64,000 bases of DNA from Phoronis australis (Eukaryota; Phoronida; Phoronidae), in assembly GCA_002633005.1 (NCBI GenBank), contig NMRA01000037.1, positions 62,001 through 126,000 on the forward strand. The letters are read 5' to 3'. This document shows, one piece after another, positions 41,401-55,481 of the stretch. The position numbers and the translations under genes were made by a program. Under the pieces are notes generated by a model. That model was not told where the DNA came from. It was given only the letters and a program-made list of their open reading frames with translations, and did no database searches. The number at the start of each line of letters is the position of its first letter. Within the stretch, counting starts at the first letter, position 1.

Positions 41401-44400
41401 ATGTGGTTAATTTGCGTTTGCTTAATGTACACATACTTTTAGTTCTTAACAATGTCAATCAGTGTTCTGCTCTTAGCGTGTACTTTAGACAGTGACACCA
41501 TCTCGACTGGCCCCCAGTAGAGAGGATGGGAGCTTCATACACTGTAACCTTTTCGACTAATTATGCCTCACATTAATTAAAACATCAAAGTCATGTTGCT
41601 ATGAATATCTTTTGCGCAAATAGGGACACCTTAGGTTTAGGAGGCTGCCAATGTCTTGAATTCCTTCCAACTCGAACAAAGTCCCGATCTTTTTTTCAAG
41701 CAGTCTATTGTTAACGCTGCGTGCGCTCGTGGCGCGCGTGGTTAAAATAGGACGTGATTGGATTAGATGAACTGATTAAAAGTTGCGTTGATTATGTAAA
41801 AGTCAGTCTGTTCACATTATAAGCAAAGCTGACAATGACCTTTAACAAAATATTCTATTTGTGTCTTTCTCATTTGGGAAACTCCATGGTAATAGTGACA
41901 ATGCAACATTAGTCAAATGCCAAAAATGTTTTACAGATTGTTGTTATAGTTACAATATTTCAATTTGTGAAAGAATATTGTATATTTTCCTAGCACTTTT
42001 TTCAGAATATAACGAGCTTTCCAAAATGATATAATGTTGCTTTATGCTGTTGTACAAACTGTTCTGAGACATTTAAATATTTACTTTCTTACGCCTGCAA
42101 CAGTACACTGCGTCTTCTTCGACTTTTTCATCTTTACGTGTTTTAGGAGAAAGATCAATAGTGGCGGGGCTTCTATGTAACTCATCATTCTTACGGTTTT
42201 GTTGTTTTTTATTGGTCTATCTGCGTCAAGACCAGTTTGTACTGAATTCAGGGTATGTTGCTATGGCGACGGGTCAAGACCTATGCCATTACTTTGTCGG
42301 AATAGTTATGTAGCCATTCAAAGTGTGATAATTAGCCAAACAACCGTCATTGTGTTTTCCTTCTTCAGATTGGGCATGTGTAAATGTGACCTCTTGAAAA
42401 TTGGTTTTGCCTGCTCTTGACTACCTTAAGTGTATTGTTATGTTGGTCGTGCACGTCAGTTTGTGACCAGTTTAGTGGAAAATGATGTGAGCAGATTTTG
42501 TTTTGGTGAAATTTTCTTACAGTTCAGTCAGATTTTTGTAATACAAGAGAATTACAGAACCATGCAAATGCCTGAGATCTTTCTGTAAGAAGGTCAACTT
42601 TTCATTCTGACCACTTACGGTAAAATCGCGCAATTTTATGATGGCCAGTCATTTTGGGACAGAAATAAATATTTCCAAAATGAGTGTTCCATAGTCCATG
42701 AAATTTGTACAAGGTCCAAAATTGTTTTTTAGTGGTCCATGAATTTCGCACAATGTCATAAATATCCGATTTCTATCCCACGAATTTCAGACAAAGAAAA
42801 TGCTAGAACGGTAATTTCGGATAGACACAACTTTCATACCTCTATAGGGTTCAATCGATGATTACTACTCTATAAGGCTTGAACTCGAGAATCGGTATAA
42901 CGGGCTAAGTAATTTTTACTTAGTCTTAACCATGATAGATCGTAACTTGATTGTATCTTGAGTCTGTCTTGTGTTTATCTTGTGTTTCGCGCTTTATTTA
43001 TGAAAAGAATCACCGAGTCCCGCACAACGAAAATTTCTGATGAAAATGCAAATGGGAAATACGCCGAAGGCTACAATTTTTCATTGTAGTGCAACTGACT
43101 TGTGTTCTGGTTGCGTATATTTTTAATTAGAGCATGCTGTCCTATCTATATCCTACGGTGACAATGAACTTGCACGCCTGACATCAACTTGCATGTTTAC
43201 AAAACTTCTTCTTTTTAAACGTCTTGTGACAAATTGTCTTGTCCTTTGCAAATGCCGTTGTGGCTAAAAACTCTTGACGACGTGTCCAGGTTTTATGCAT
43301 GATGCGATGAGAAATATTTTTTGTGCAAGCCGCCCATTCACCATACGATCATGTCTGCCAGTCAGATATCGAGCGTTCAAAATAGTGTAGATAGTGAACG
43401 GCAGCAGCTGAATGAGACGGAACCAATTCATAGGTGGTTGCAAGGCAAACATGATAACTAGGTTGTGCACCGTGTGAGCCCGGAGATTTTATGGTACAGT
43501 CCAATTAACTATTGTCAGACAACGATTTTTGCTGCCACTTACCTGCATCCCATCCAATGATTGTAAGCTTTGTGTAGCCACTCTGGGCTTGCTTAATAAT
43601 TTTTAATGGGACAGTTAGTGAGGAAAGAGACACCATTGACTTCTTACACAAGTTACAGCATTCAGTGCTTCTGATATCGCAAGTTTGTGTTGAAATGAAA
43701 ATTTTAATTTAAGAATCTGTAACAGTCTATTGGCATTAATTTTGAGTGTCACAAAATCGCGCGACTTTACTGTACCCTTTTGACATGCATCTCAAATTGT
43801 TCCTTAGTCAAATTAGAATTAGATGCAATTTCAGGGTTTGTTAACAGTTCGTTATTGTTCGACACCGGGCTCTACAAGGGACTTGTCCCAGAGTGTCAAG
43901 TTATGTGTTGAGCATGGTCTCGGCGAAGAACAAAATGTCACTTCTTTTCATAGCCAAAAATATTTTATAGTCGGAGTAAGGAAGAAGTTTAGATCAATTT
44001 TCAAGCAGTAAGTGGTCCAAATTGAAAGTTTGCTTCTCGGACTGAACATGGGTTTGTATCGACTTCAAATGGTGTTGTAAGCTGTGAAAGCACCCACGAT
44101 CCGTTTGCCAATTTTTTTTGCGAAAATGACGTACATGAAAATCAATGAGCAATGATTGTTCATGCATGCATTCAGTTGTGATTGCAGTACAGGAGAACTG
44201 GTGGTTTAACAGAAATGTGCGCTTGACGAACGCTTTCTATACAGGAATTAAACCCTTGCCCCTATATTGGATGTGATGGAAACCGTATATGCGTCAGTAA
44301 TTGGCATATTTATCCATGTGTCTTAGCTTCACGTACTGGAATGGGCAGTGTTTCTAAAGAGGATTGTTGAAATTTCTGTGTTTCTGTGTGTCCATTCAGG

Positions 44401-47400
44401 TGATGCCTGGTTCAGTCAAGTCGAAACTCGAAACCACACACCATTTGGTAATGGACAAATCTGCCTTCACTAGTGTGCTGTATTAAACACTTGCTTTGGG
44501 GGTTTTGTTAGTTGTTTCGCATAAAATCACCTGCGTGAATTCTGAAATACACAGTTTCACCTACCTTTGCATAGGCCAAGATCTACATCAAAGCTGATTG
44601 GCTGTACCTAAAATCACGCCACTTTCTATAGTGTTCATGTTCTAGTAAGTATTGTATATAGTTTTAATTTTGTTTCAGGGGAGATGAGTCCTAGCAAGTC
44701 TAGGCTAGCCAATGGAGAGCAAGAGGTGGACTTGGATGAGGAGTTGTACGTATCTATATTCAACGTGTTAAGGAGAAATGCGTGTCTCATCGTGTATTTA
44801 GAAGTTTTAAAATGTGAATGGTAACCCTTCAGTGGTAGCAAGTCATTCAAATTGATTGTCTTCAATCGGTACGGTTCTAATCTTGGGAAAAATCCTAAAC
44901 GTAACTCAAAGCAGGTGCAATGCTTTTCTATATTATGCTGATTTACTGACAAGGGACAGTGTACTTTGCCATTACTTTCACTTACTGAGCGAGTCGGTAT
45001 CATTTTTACAAGATTCACGAAATACTATTTTTATGTTTTATTGTTCAATCAATCATTTTCCTTCTATGGGATACAAAGCAGAAAAACCTCGGACTTTTCT
45101 TTCACCAGGCATGATTTTTAACTTGGCTCGTGGCCTTTCAAACATAACTGAACATTTACAGGAATGATGCATTAGATTCCCGCCCACACACAGACTTGCA
45201 CTAGAACAAGTTGCACTAGTGCAACATGCCCCACTTAAAGTGGAGTTTCTACACAAATACATATCCAATAACTAGCACAAGTCGCGAATTGTGGCAATGT
45301 GCATGACAATGAACTGCTGTTGCGAATGGTGCACTAAAGAAGACCCGTCAGTATGTAACCGCAGTTGATAATTGCTTCCACCTTACCCCAGGTTTGCAGC
45401 CACACAGGGATTACAAGTGGCTCAAGTTGCCCTAGAACAAGTTTCCCTACTTCTATCAGATGAAGTAAGTTGTCACAAGGGGGGGGGGGCAAGTTGCACT
45501 GATTTAAATAGTGTTCACACAGCCTTCAAACCTAGAGGCAACTTATTCCATGAGTAAACCTGTTCTAGGGTAAGTCTCTGTGTGGACTGCACGTTGGACT
45601 GTCGTGCTGAAGCTGTTCATAGTCACATACTACATTGCCAAGCTGCGGAACTTAAAGTGAACCAATGCTCACACTGTTTAAATGCGTATATTTCAAATCC
45701 TTTGTCAAACACGTGTTGTGGAAATGGTGACTGGATTTCAGCAAAAATTGTGCATTTTCAACGAGGTAATGGTAACTTCTGAGATGTAAACATATTTGTT
45801 CAGACTAGAAATTTCGGTTTCTGTGTTGTATGAGATGCAAAATGGTGACTTAAATTTCTACAAGAGATTTTACCAGAAGAGCTTGGCTGAAGTTCACGGG
45901 ATGCTGTCCTTGCAAGCAAGTGATTGAGCGCAAGTGGCTGTCCAAGAAATGACTGACATTTTGCCAAAACTGACTCTTTGCAACTTCTTTCTGGCATTTT
46001 GCTCCAGTTATTTGAAGTAGTTCAAGATGCTCCTGTGTAAAACTGTCCATGTAAATAAAAGAAGCCAGTGAAGAAGTAATTATCAGCTGAATGCTTGCTC
46101 AGGTTACCACACAGCAACTTTTTAGCACTTCTGCCATGTTTCTGGTGGCAGGTTTGTCATGTGAACGGTCTACGGATCAGGGTAAGTTGCACCGGGTGGA
46201 ACCTGTGGTAGGGTAACTGGCCATGTGGACGCAGACTTGTCTTGCCTGAGTGGGCTCTAATGTTGTTGACGTTGCTGTTGACAGATTGAAAACTGGCAAG
46301 AACAAGAAGAATATTCTAGAAAAGAGGCGTAAGGACAGAACTAAGTCCCTAGTGAAACAGATGGCCGACCTGATACCACCTGACTGGGTGGCGCCGTCTA
46401 AGGTAGGGAAACGAACTGTGAATAGCCACCTACGTGAGAGTCAAGGTGGTTTCAATAAGAGCGTTACCCTTGAAATGTACACTGCTAGCCCGTTTTGAAT
46501 ATCAACATCATCAGTGTTGTTTTCATTGATATTGTTATTAGTACAATTCACATTTTTATTCATACTTTTTAAGGGTGCTCTTTCCGCTTAATTTCGGTCA
46601 ATAAGTCTCAAAACCACTCTAAAGCACCCAAATCTCATAAAATTCATTTAGAGATGATGCTGTTTTAGTATGGCCTTCATTATTTTCAAAATATGCAGAA
46701 CTTTTAGACACTGTTCAAAAGTTAAGGTTTTCTGGTGGTGTGCCAAAAAATGTCACCTGACAACGAATGTCAACTTTATAAACTTTGAAAAAAATAACAG
46801 CACAAAAATCACAAGACAGCACTTAAGGACAGTCGCGTGTGAAGTATTCCTATTTTTACAGTAACTTTCAGATGATGAAACTCAGAACTTTGATGGGTAT
46901 AGGGCTTGGAATTTTCTTCTGTTAAGAGGCTTTCCTCTTGTTTGATTTTGATATCCTCTTATTTGATTTCCAGTTTCCTCTTTTTTCATCTCTTTTTTTA
47001 ATCATTATTTTGACTCAGTTCATACAAAAACGTTTATTTCAGTTAATTTTACAACACAAAAAGGTCACACAAGCTTGTTTATTTGTGGAAACATTACATC
47101 ACCTGGAAAATTTTCTTCTTTTTTGTCATTGGTCATTACAAGCCATGGTATATGAAAGCACGCATTTTCCAGTGAACACCCAGAACAACTTTCTTTTTCA
47201 ATCTACTGGCAACAATAAAAAGAGGACATTTCTTCAGTAGCGCCACCTAGTGAATACTCGTCTTACTGCTCTCCTTTCCTTAGTACTTCAGTAACTTTTA
47301 GTAGTTTCTTAGCAGTGAATGCCGAAATCATGAATTAAAAATTAATCCTCTCCTATGTTGCAGTTGACGACTATGAATGTCGTGTTGGAAAATGTAGTCA

Positions 47401-50400
47401 ACTACGTGACAGAGATTAAACAACAGAATCAGCTGATGTTGGCAGGCAATGCAGAGTCTGTACAGAGTAAGTATAGTATATATCGGTGGGTCTGTAAATG
47501 TGTAGTTAAAGATATGTTTGCATGCTCCTAACTATGCTAATGTATAGCAGGAACTAAACGGCGACGCTATTTTACCACAGTCTGCGCTTAACAAAGTGCA
47601 GCAGTATTTATCAACAACTTGTAAATGTGAAAGCAAAAAGTTATGCAGATAGATGACCTTTGCACTAATGACGTACCTCGTGGGCTGACATAGCCCGCGT
47701 AATGCCGTTTTACTCCCCAGCACCACGTCACAATACTTACTGGACACGGTTCAGTGATTTGCGGCGGATTATTTTCTCTGAAAACATTTGGCAACTTCCA
47801 AGTTACTTCATATTCACATCATTGCCAAGCAATTGCAGAGATAAGTGATTAGCATGAAAATTCCAGTTTAAGGTCCAATCCTTGCATTGTCCAGTTTGCA
47901 TCATGCCTCTGGACCTATATGGATTGGTAATAGTCTGATATAACGGGTGATACATAGGATGAGTGGGTGGGTGTGTGTGTGTGTGTGTGCACTTATTACT
48001 GGGTTATGCTTGGTCACATGACTTAAGACAACTGTCATTGATTTCTCTTGTGTTGGATGACTTAAAAAAATCCCTTGTACAATTGGTTTTACAATGTGTT
48101 TGAGAATGAAAAAAGTACGTGGAATTTGCAAGGTGATTCTTTGTCTCTGTGAATGCTTGGTCAAATTTGTTCTTAGAATTACAACATATAGCGATGATGT
48201 GAATATGAAGTAGGTTGAAAATTGCCAAAATGTTTTTAAGAACGAGATTTGTGTCAAAAATGATCTGCCGTAAATCAACCGTGTCCAGTAAGTATCGTGA
48301 TGTGTTGGAGAATAACACTGCATGATGCGGGTTGTGTGAGCCCCCCAAGGTACATCGTTAGTGTAAAGGTTACTTAGTAGCAGAATTTTTGTTAATGTTT
48401 ACAAGTTGTCATTAAATACAACTGCACTTTGTTAAGCGTAGATAATGTTCAAATAGCATTGCCCTTTAGTTCCTGCTGTACAATAGCATAGTTAGGAGTA
48501 TGCAAATACATATTTAAAGTTGAATTTCACTGCTGTTTGGCTGTCAGTGTTAAATTCCTAACTGAAGTGCTTTGGGTTTTAAAAACATTAATCTCAATTT
48601 TTCCAAATTTGGTAGCAACTGAGTATAGAAAATGCATACATTCGCCATTTTCGAATTCTCAGTTTTAGGGTTGGCCAACCCAATGATCTCATTTCGAAGC
48701 TCTTGTTAGTAACAGAGTCACATCACTGGGAATCTTACGAGACTGATTTGATGAGCTTATTAGAAAGTGGTTTAATTAATTTTTTTGGCAGATGAACATT
48801 AAGGAAATGCAATTTTATGGATAAAATGAGATTTTCTAACATTTTACTCCGCATGTACGTTGTTTTGTGTGAATCTCGAGTCAGGATTTTGTAAAACTTT
48901 GTGTTGTGCTCTTTCAGATGATGAGATTACTAGATTAAAAGCACTTGTAGCAAACCTCACTGAAGAAAATGAGAGGTTGGAAAACTGCTTAAAACAAGGA
49001 GGTACGTTGTCTGGCAGGCTTGTCTTGAGATGAAAAAAGCAGAATTTTGGTTGCAATGTGTAGAAAATGTTTTTCTTAATAACTCAGTGTTTTGGTTACC
49101 GCTCCCTGTTTAGACAAGAGTTGCTTTTCAGAAAATGTGCTATGGGTTTACTTATTTTAATATTTTCTGCAGTATTTAAGTAAATTTCCCCCTATTAGGA
49201 AGCATTGTGCTAGCTAGGCACATGGACTGAAACTGTTTTTTGTGTTTTTAATCATACTAAATCATTCCTTTTTAAAAATTATGTGAAACGATTGTTGTGG
49301 GAGAGGATTTTATACTATTGTTTGTGGATTTTGTGTTACTTTCCTACAGTCAAAGTAGTTTTATTTGGAGACGTTGTTTGTAAACTTTCTAACTGGTGTC
49401 AACAAAAATTAATCAACAGTCTTTCTATTTTGTGTCCATTTTTTATTTGGTTTGAATGATATCCAAAACTTTCCCTTAAAATTTGTGGTTAACATAAAAT
49501 GTAGGGTCTTGGAATAAAGTTTGGGTAGAAAAATAGTCTACGCCAACTTTTAGACTTCTGTTGTATTAAAAGAACATAGCCATGTAAACAATAGCTCATA
49601 TCAGTGTAAGCAGTCTACCGTGGTTCCCCAGTTATTGGCTGTTCTTGTATTGTAGCTTTCTGTAGTGTATTGTGGTATAGTGTTTAGCTGAGATGCTCTA
49701 TTATACACAGGATATTCATATTTTGGTCTTTCTTGTCAATACTCAACACCCATGTGTGGTAGGACAAAGAAAAAGCCATGGGTTTGTTTTTTCCCAGACA
49801 TCACTCAGCTTTGAGTATTCACAGCAATTGTTTTTGATAAACTGTAAAAAAATGCCAATTAATGTTTTATTTGAATTAATGTAGTCTGAATGTGATGAAC
49901 CAGTGTGCCAAAATGTTAAACCAAGTTTCTGTATAATTAATCAGTGTTTGTTCTCATTTCTGCAGGGGTCAATATGGAGACCTGGAAAGCAAAAGCCTAC
50001 CACTCTAGCAGCAACAGCTTTTCAAGTTTATCCACTAAGACCGACTCTGTATTCACAGAAGCCTCAGAGAAGAGAAGGTCGCGTAGCAGAAACAAAGTCA
50101 GCACTCATCTTCAGCAGATGGGCTCAGCTGTGCTGCAAAATGTTAATTCAACGGACAGTGCACCTGCAATTAACACAGACACTCTGAATATGCCGTCGTT
50201 GATGGCTGGCAATTTCATGTTGCCTGGCAACACACCTGTACCACCAGGGACGCCGTTTATATCCCCAAGCGGAACTCTACGGATCGCTGAAGAAAATATG
50301 TCTAGCACGTCCGTCTCTGGCATGGCATCAGCACCTGCAACACCTATGGTGAATCTTGGAACTAATGCCTTGACTGCCGTGACGCAGTCAGTGGACATCA

Positions 50401-53400
50401 CTCAGCCACGTATGGCCATAGGTCAGCCTCCAGTGACCAATGCAAGCCCCCCAAAGTCTGTACCCATATCTACTGTTACCAATCAAGCGTCGGGTAGTCA
50501 GGCAGCAAACACCGTTGGTAATATTCAAGTCAATTCTAGCCAACCCCTTGGACAAGGCATAATCATTACACAAACTGGACAGGTGATTGTCCTGAACGAA
50601 CAAGGTGTACCCGTGAACCAGTATGCCGCTGGTCCAAATTTTGAGATACCGTTTTTACAACGTCCTCCAAAGCCAGCCAATGCGATGAACAGTTTGCCAA
50701 ACGGCCAACCTACTGATGAAAATCTGGGAATGAACGCATCTGGTCAGATACCTGTCACCATGACACAGGGCCCACAACCTGTAGTGTCCCAAGGACCTCC
50801 TGTTGTACCAGTCTCCCAGACATTGCCTACTGGCCCGCAGGCACCTACCATGGGGCCACAAGGCCAACAAGCGATGAACCCACCATTAGCCATACCTGGG
50901 CCAGGAGGTCTGTTGCAGGTAAACACACGGCCAAGCCATCCTAATCAACTACCGTCCGCTCTGATATTGCCCAATGGTCAGCTGATCCCAGTGGTCACCC
51001 AGCCCCATCTGATGGTACAGGGCCAGAACCCTCCAGGTCTACTCATGACCGCCAATAGTCAGCCCGCTGCACCCATGAACTACCCCCAGTCTCAGCAGGA
51101 GATTGGGCAGGCTGTTGTATCGACCCCTGCTCCTGTGTTCAGCAATGGTCTGCTGATGACGACAGCTGCGGCCATGACTCATCCAACGACCAGCGTTAAC
51201 ACCGTGTTATCAGCTCCTAATGCTGCAGCTGTGACGACGTCTACCATGTTTCAACCAGCAGTTGCAGCTGGTGTGTCCAACGTCACCACTGCCAACAACA
51301 GCCAGCCTGTACAAGGTGTTCATGGTGGTGGTCCACAGCCTCCAGGTGGTGCTGCTAATACTGCTATGTTACCTCCAACGGTTGCCGTGTCAACCACCAC
51401 TACACATACCCCTGATAATACGGTTGCCGTGTCTGGTTCATCAACGACTAATGTCGTCGCCGGTGTTAATTCTCAAGGAATGATAGTGCTGACGCTGCCA
51501 CCTGGTGGACTAGGTCAGCAAGGGATCATTCTCGACCCAAACTCTCTCGTCATGCAAGGCGGTGCGCGTGCAAAAGCCGGACAGCGAATCTTGATGCCAA
51601 AGCCAGCTAATTTCGAAACAACACCGACAAAGAAATCAGCCAAGTCAAAAAAGAAAACTGGTTCGGAGAAGCCGGACAGTGATGTGCTGGGATCAGGCCT
51701 GTGGAATACACAGTTGATGAGTGGAGTATCAGATGGACTCGCAGTCGTAACAACTAGTTCTGTTCAAACTGGGCCCGCGAATACTCCGAAGAAAAAGAAG
51801 ACGAAGAAACCGAGCATTGAAAAGAAAGATGACACAGCCACTGACATCCTGGCCCAGGCCACGGAGTCCATTTTCTCAGACATTTCACCTACCATTAGTG
51901 GCCTTCATTTGGATGATGAGAACCCGCTGCATATTGACACTAGCATGACTGAACGGGAGGAGGACCCTGGCAATCAAAACAGTAGTGTCATGAATGCTGG
52001 AAGTCTTACCAAAGATGCCACAGCAACTGGTCCGGTTCCAGGCGTAAGCACGCAAGCTAAAGTTCAACTTGTTACTAGTCCTGTGACTAAACCCGGAGGA
52101 CATTTAAAAGTTGCGCAGCCACCTTGTTTAGTGTCGCAAGTTAAAGTGGTAGATGACAGCAGTACAAAAGCTGGAAAAGTCAAAGATTCTAAGAAATTGG
52201 CTGCTTCTTCAGAAACTACAACTACATCCGAAGGAATGACTAAAGTTGAAGATGTTGCAAAAGAGCGTGATGTAGATGGTGGTAGTGCCAAGAAGGAAAC
52301 AACTAAAAGTCGCAAAAGGTCACGCACAAACAGTGGCAAGAAATCAAATGCTAGTAGCCAACAAAAGAGCATCAGTGAACTACCCGAAACGATCACATTC
52401 TCTGAGAATGACTTGAGCGATGTTCTCGACCAGGTTGAGAGCCTTGGACAACCACAGGATCAGACTACAGCCAAGAAGGCGAAAAAATCTAGCGCTGCAT
52501 CCAAGAAACGGAAACGGAGGGATGAAGATGGTGAAAAGAAGGCCACAAAAAACAAGGATAGTAATCGTGACATGGATGTCTTTGCGTTTGTCTCTTCTCC
52601 CGAGGATAACGATTTACTTAGTAGCCCTAGAAATAAGAAAGGTTCGATACCGCCCAAGCCGGAGAAGACGTCTGAGGAACTGTTCGATGAAATTTTCTCC
52701 CCTGCCAGGACAGCCGTGCCGCAGTCCAACACGCCAGTAGTTTCAAGTGCTAAGTCAAGCGTGGACACATTTTCTACGCCAAATGCTACAAAGACTGCCA
52801 CTAGTCGTAGTCCAACTACTGTCGTGTCAAGTTGTGTGGATACTGCTACAAGCAGTACAAGAGATAATTTTCAAACGCTGAGTGCGCGCAGTTACGCTCC
52901 AGAAGTTAATTCTGCTGCAAATTCAGCGAAACCGGGAACAATTAAATATCCGCCTGATAGTGGTAAAAGTGAAGTGTTTACAAATGCGCCCAAAACAAAT
53001 CACATACCAATTAGCATTCCAAGCAACAGCATATTCGCAAGGAACCCTGCGACTCCGGTCCAGCCTAGTGTACAGAAGTCGCTGCCCTGTCAAGATAGAG
53101 TGGAAAGATTAACCAATAGTCAACTGCCTTATTCAGCAGAGTCGTTACTTAGTCCAACTGACATCTCCAAACCTCCTCATTCTCATTATCAACCACCAAT
53201 TTCATCTGCGCAGAGACAACATGTGATCAGTAATAAAGAATCTCGTTTTGGCATGGCGCAGAAACCAAGCCATTCGCAAAGGGATGTCCAAACTAGTCAA
53301 CACAATGTCAGTCAAACGCCAGTCAGTCGAGGAAATGATACATTGAATAACGCCAGACATCGAATGTCTGATAATGTAATGGCCGAGAATCAAAATCAGT

Positions 53401-55481
53401 TGCTTTTGTCAAGACCAAATACCACTGACCTTTCTAGAAATATTCACCTGCCTAGCAGTCAGTCAGCTGATTTTTCTGTGTCCAGAAACCAGTCCAGTTT
53501 TTCAGCCGGTCAGACTTCTAGCAACAGTTTGCCTAATCGGCAACAAGGGAGTGGTCTGCCAAATCGTGAACAATTGACAATGGCTAGAGAGCAGAAGAAA
53601 ATTACAAATAATAGTGCAGTTCCTGGCAGTGAACAGGGTAGTCGTAGTCACTTTTATTCAGCAGAAAACTTTGTGCGTCAAAGGCCTCAACTAGAAAGAC
53701 CCACCTTTGATAATGCATCAGGTACGACTCGTTCTACTGGCAGTAAGAATAGTGAACATTCTAAGCCCACTGGTGTTCCTGGTCAAGACCGCTTTAGTTA
53801 CGCTGCCATGTCGCAACCTTCAGACACTGTAGGCACATCTTTCATACCATCTTTTGGACAGCAACCGTCATCATCCAGCATAGCTCCACCGAATGACAGT
53901 TTCCTTTCCCCCATGAACCAGTCGGCGGTCGTCACGACGACAACGAGTACTTTCACCTTTAGTTTGACTGGCACCACCACGTCAGCCAACAGTGGTCACT
54001 ATAGCAACCCTGCCACGAGTCACCACCAGTTCCCATTCTACCCACTGCACCCATCATTGTCTTCAAGCTCCAGTGTTGCCCCAGTCTCGTCTGCTCCCCC
54101 CATACAGTCATCCAATGCAACGCCGTCTCTCAACTTGCCGTTCTCACTACCACCTGAGAGGCCTGATCCTCCGCTGGAAGTAACAAACCAGGGTCGGTTT
54201 AGCTCTGAGATCGACTTTAGCACTTCAACGCTTGGCAACAACCCCAAGTCTAATTATCACAGAGGCAGCGCTCCAATGAAGAAGCGACAAGAGGACCCGT
54301 CCCAACCCCTACCTCCGTCCCAACGCCCTCGCTCACGGCAGCGCCCAAGTTCAGTAAACCGATCACCTCAGGTGTCTCATGGTGTGGACAACTTCCTAAA
54401 TCAACCTGGATATTCATCAGAAAGTGTGCCTCAAATTACCAGCCCTCCCTTGCATCATCCCCCACAACGGCGAGAGATGAGTGACCGCCACCCGTCATCC
54501 GTGTCCCAGTCTCCATTTGCACATTCCCCGCAGAACTTTGGTTCACCCACAGCCAGTTTTAGCTCGCCAAGTTACAACCCTCCTCCGCTTCAACACAGCC
54601 GGTCATCATCCAGCTCTGGCAGTGTGCAAACATCCAATACAAACTTCATGAACGCAGCAAGAGAGAAGCCGTCCAGTGGTGAAGCCCCCCAAAAGAAGTC
54701 TAAGCAGTCATCAAGTCGGTCGAAGCCTTCTCAAGCTATACCTGCCAAACCAAGAAACTCTACACCATCAGCCAAACAGTATGAAATCGACACTAACTTG
54801 TCGCATTCTATATTTGACCAAGGTAATCCCAACTTCTTTCCCATGCAAAGTCACTCGCCTCCCTCTTCGGGTAGAAACGATGCGCCAACTTACCTCCCTC
54901 CTGGTAACTTTTTCGGTGTGCCGTCAAGACCCATGTCCAACTCCAGCAGTCACATACAGCACAAGACACCTGAGAACCCTTTCAATCCTCTCTTTAATCC
55001 TGGTCGTTCACAGAACGGACTGGGACTCAATTTTCAGCCTCCACCTGGCTTCCCTATCAACCATACAATGCCAACTGGTCACAGTAACCCAGGAATCCCT
55101 CCCCCACCTCATTCCACGCCAATATCAGTGATGCCTAACTTCAGCTTGGGCAACTTGTTCGGAGAGCCTCCAGCAGACAGTATGAACATATCCCCAATCA
55201 AGTTCCCTCACGGAAATCACATGTTGCCGCCTCAGGCAGGTATGGATCACAATCCACTTCAGCATCAGCCCGGCGCCATTTATCACAATCGACCTCACGC
55301 GGCGCCCTCTTCAGTGATGCACAGTGCCATGAGTATCAATAGTTTGCTAGGACACGGGCCGCATGGCTTTGACGCCCGGACCATGGGGCCTCCAATGAAT
55401 GGTGCAATGGGGCCAGCGTTTCATGGTCATGGCCACCCACCATCATTTGGAATGCCAACGCTCAATTTTCACAACACGTGA
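35422..55481 (+). CDS. USF3: USF3-like basic helix-loop-helix leucine-zipper transcription factor
   Basis: A nuclear DNA-binding regulator of the bHLH-ZIP class. Exons: 35422-35512, 44679-44745, 46285-46402, 47364-47466, 48918-49001, 49966-55481. Total 5979 nt, 1992 residues (human about 2245). The basic region and helix 1 are residues 58-84 (KNKKNILEKRRKDRTK then LVKQMADLIP). The E-box-reading Glu is E65; the usual His at position 5 is Lys. Helix 2 spans about 93-118 (NVVLENVVNYVTEIKQQN). A zipper-like segment follows at 127-155 (ITRLKALVANLTEENERLEN). The rest is one 1838-codon exon, rich in Pro, Gln, Ser, Thr and Asn, with Lys-rich nuclear-signal clusters (KKAKKSS..KKRKRR) and a C-terminus with MSINSLLGHG, as in USF3. 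The exon 2 donor (GTACGT at 44746) was chosen because it closes phase. Confidence 0.86.
35513..44678 (+). other. USF3 first intron, 9.2 kb
   Basis: It runs from a GGTGAGT donor to a TTTCAG acceptor. No internal coding exon is evident; the longest frame (39638-39931, 97 codons) has no splice context or known motif. It contains a dispersed repeat copy at 36600-36720, GAGACC-type hairpin repeats at about 36470-36540 and 43850-43925, and a GTC/ATC-rich run near 38975-39020. It could house enhancers, but nothing specific is visible. Confidence 0.65.
36600..36720. repeat. Dispersed repeat, copy 3 of 3 (short)
   Basis: It matches the left half of 34450-34690, including CCCCCCATTTGGTGAAGTGG and AAAAAGGTCCACCTC. 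It is truncated relative to the other two. Confidence 0.7.
46902..47146 (+). mobile_element. CAGGGCTTGGAA-family element, copy in USF3 intron 3
   Basis: The 245-bp element begins GGGCTTGGAATTTTC and ends near TTACAAGCCAT, a decayed form of the family end. A 6-bp duplication GGTATA flanks it at 46896-46901 and 47147-47152. Subterminal TTTCCTCTT motifs repeat. The body is alignable to 57445-57683. Confidence 0.85.
47966..47992. repeat. GT microsatellite
   Basis: A GTGGGTGGG lead-in is followed by about ten GT units inside USF3 intron 4. Confidence 0.9.

Noticed and set aside
44747-44751. USF3 exon 2 donor at TAC|GTATCT
   Set aside because: It leaves phase 0, which conflicts with the exon 3 acceptor at 46284. 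The GTACGT donor at 44746 closes the frame.
47901-48323. 140-codon minus-strand frame
   Set aside because: It runs through a GT microsatellite and intronic sequence of USF3, giving low-complexity residues (TH repeats), with no family signature.
52064-52801. Antisense frames of 110 and 113 codons
   Set aside because: They are shadows of the long USF3 coding exon, whose sense frame is open for over 1800 codons.
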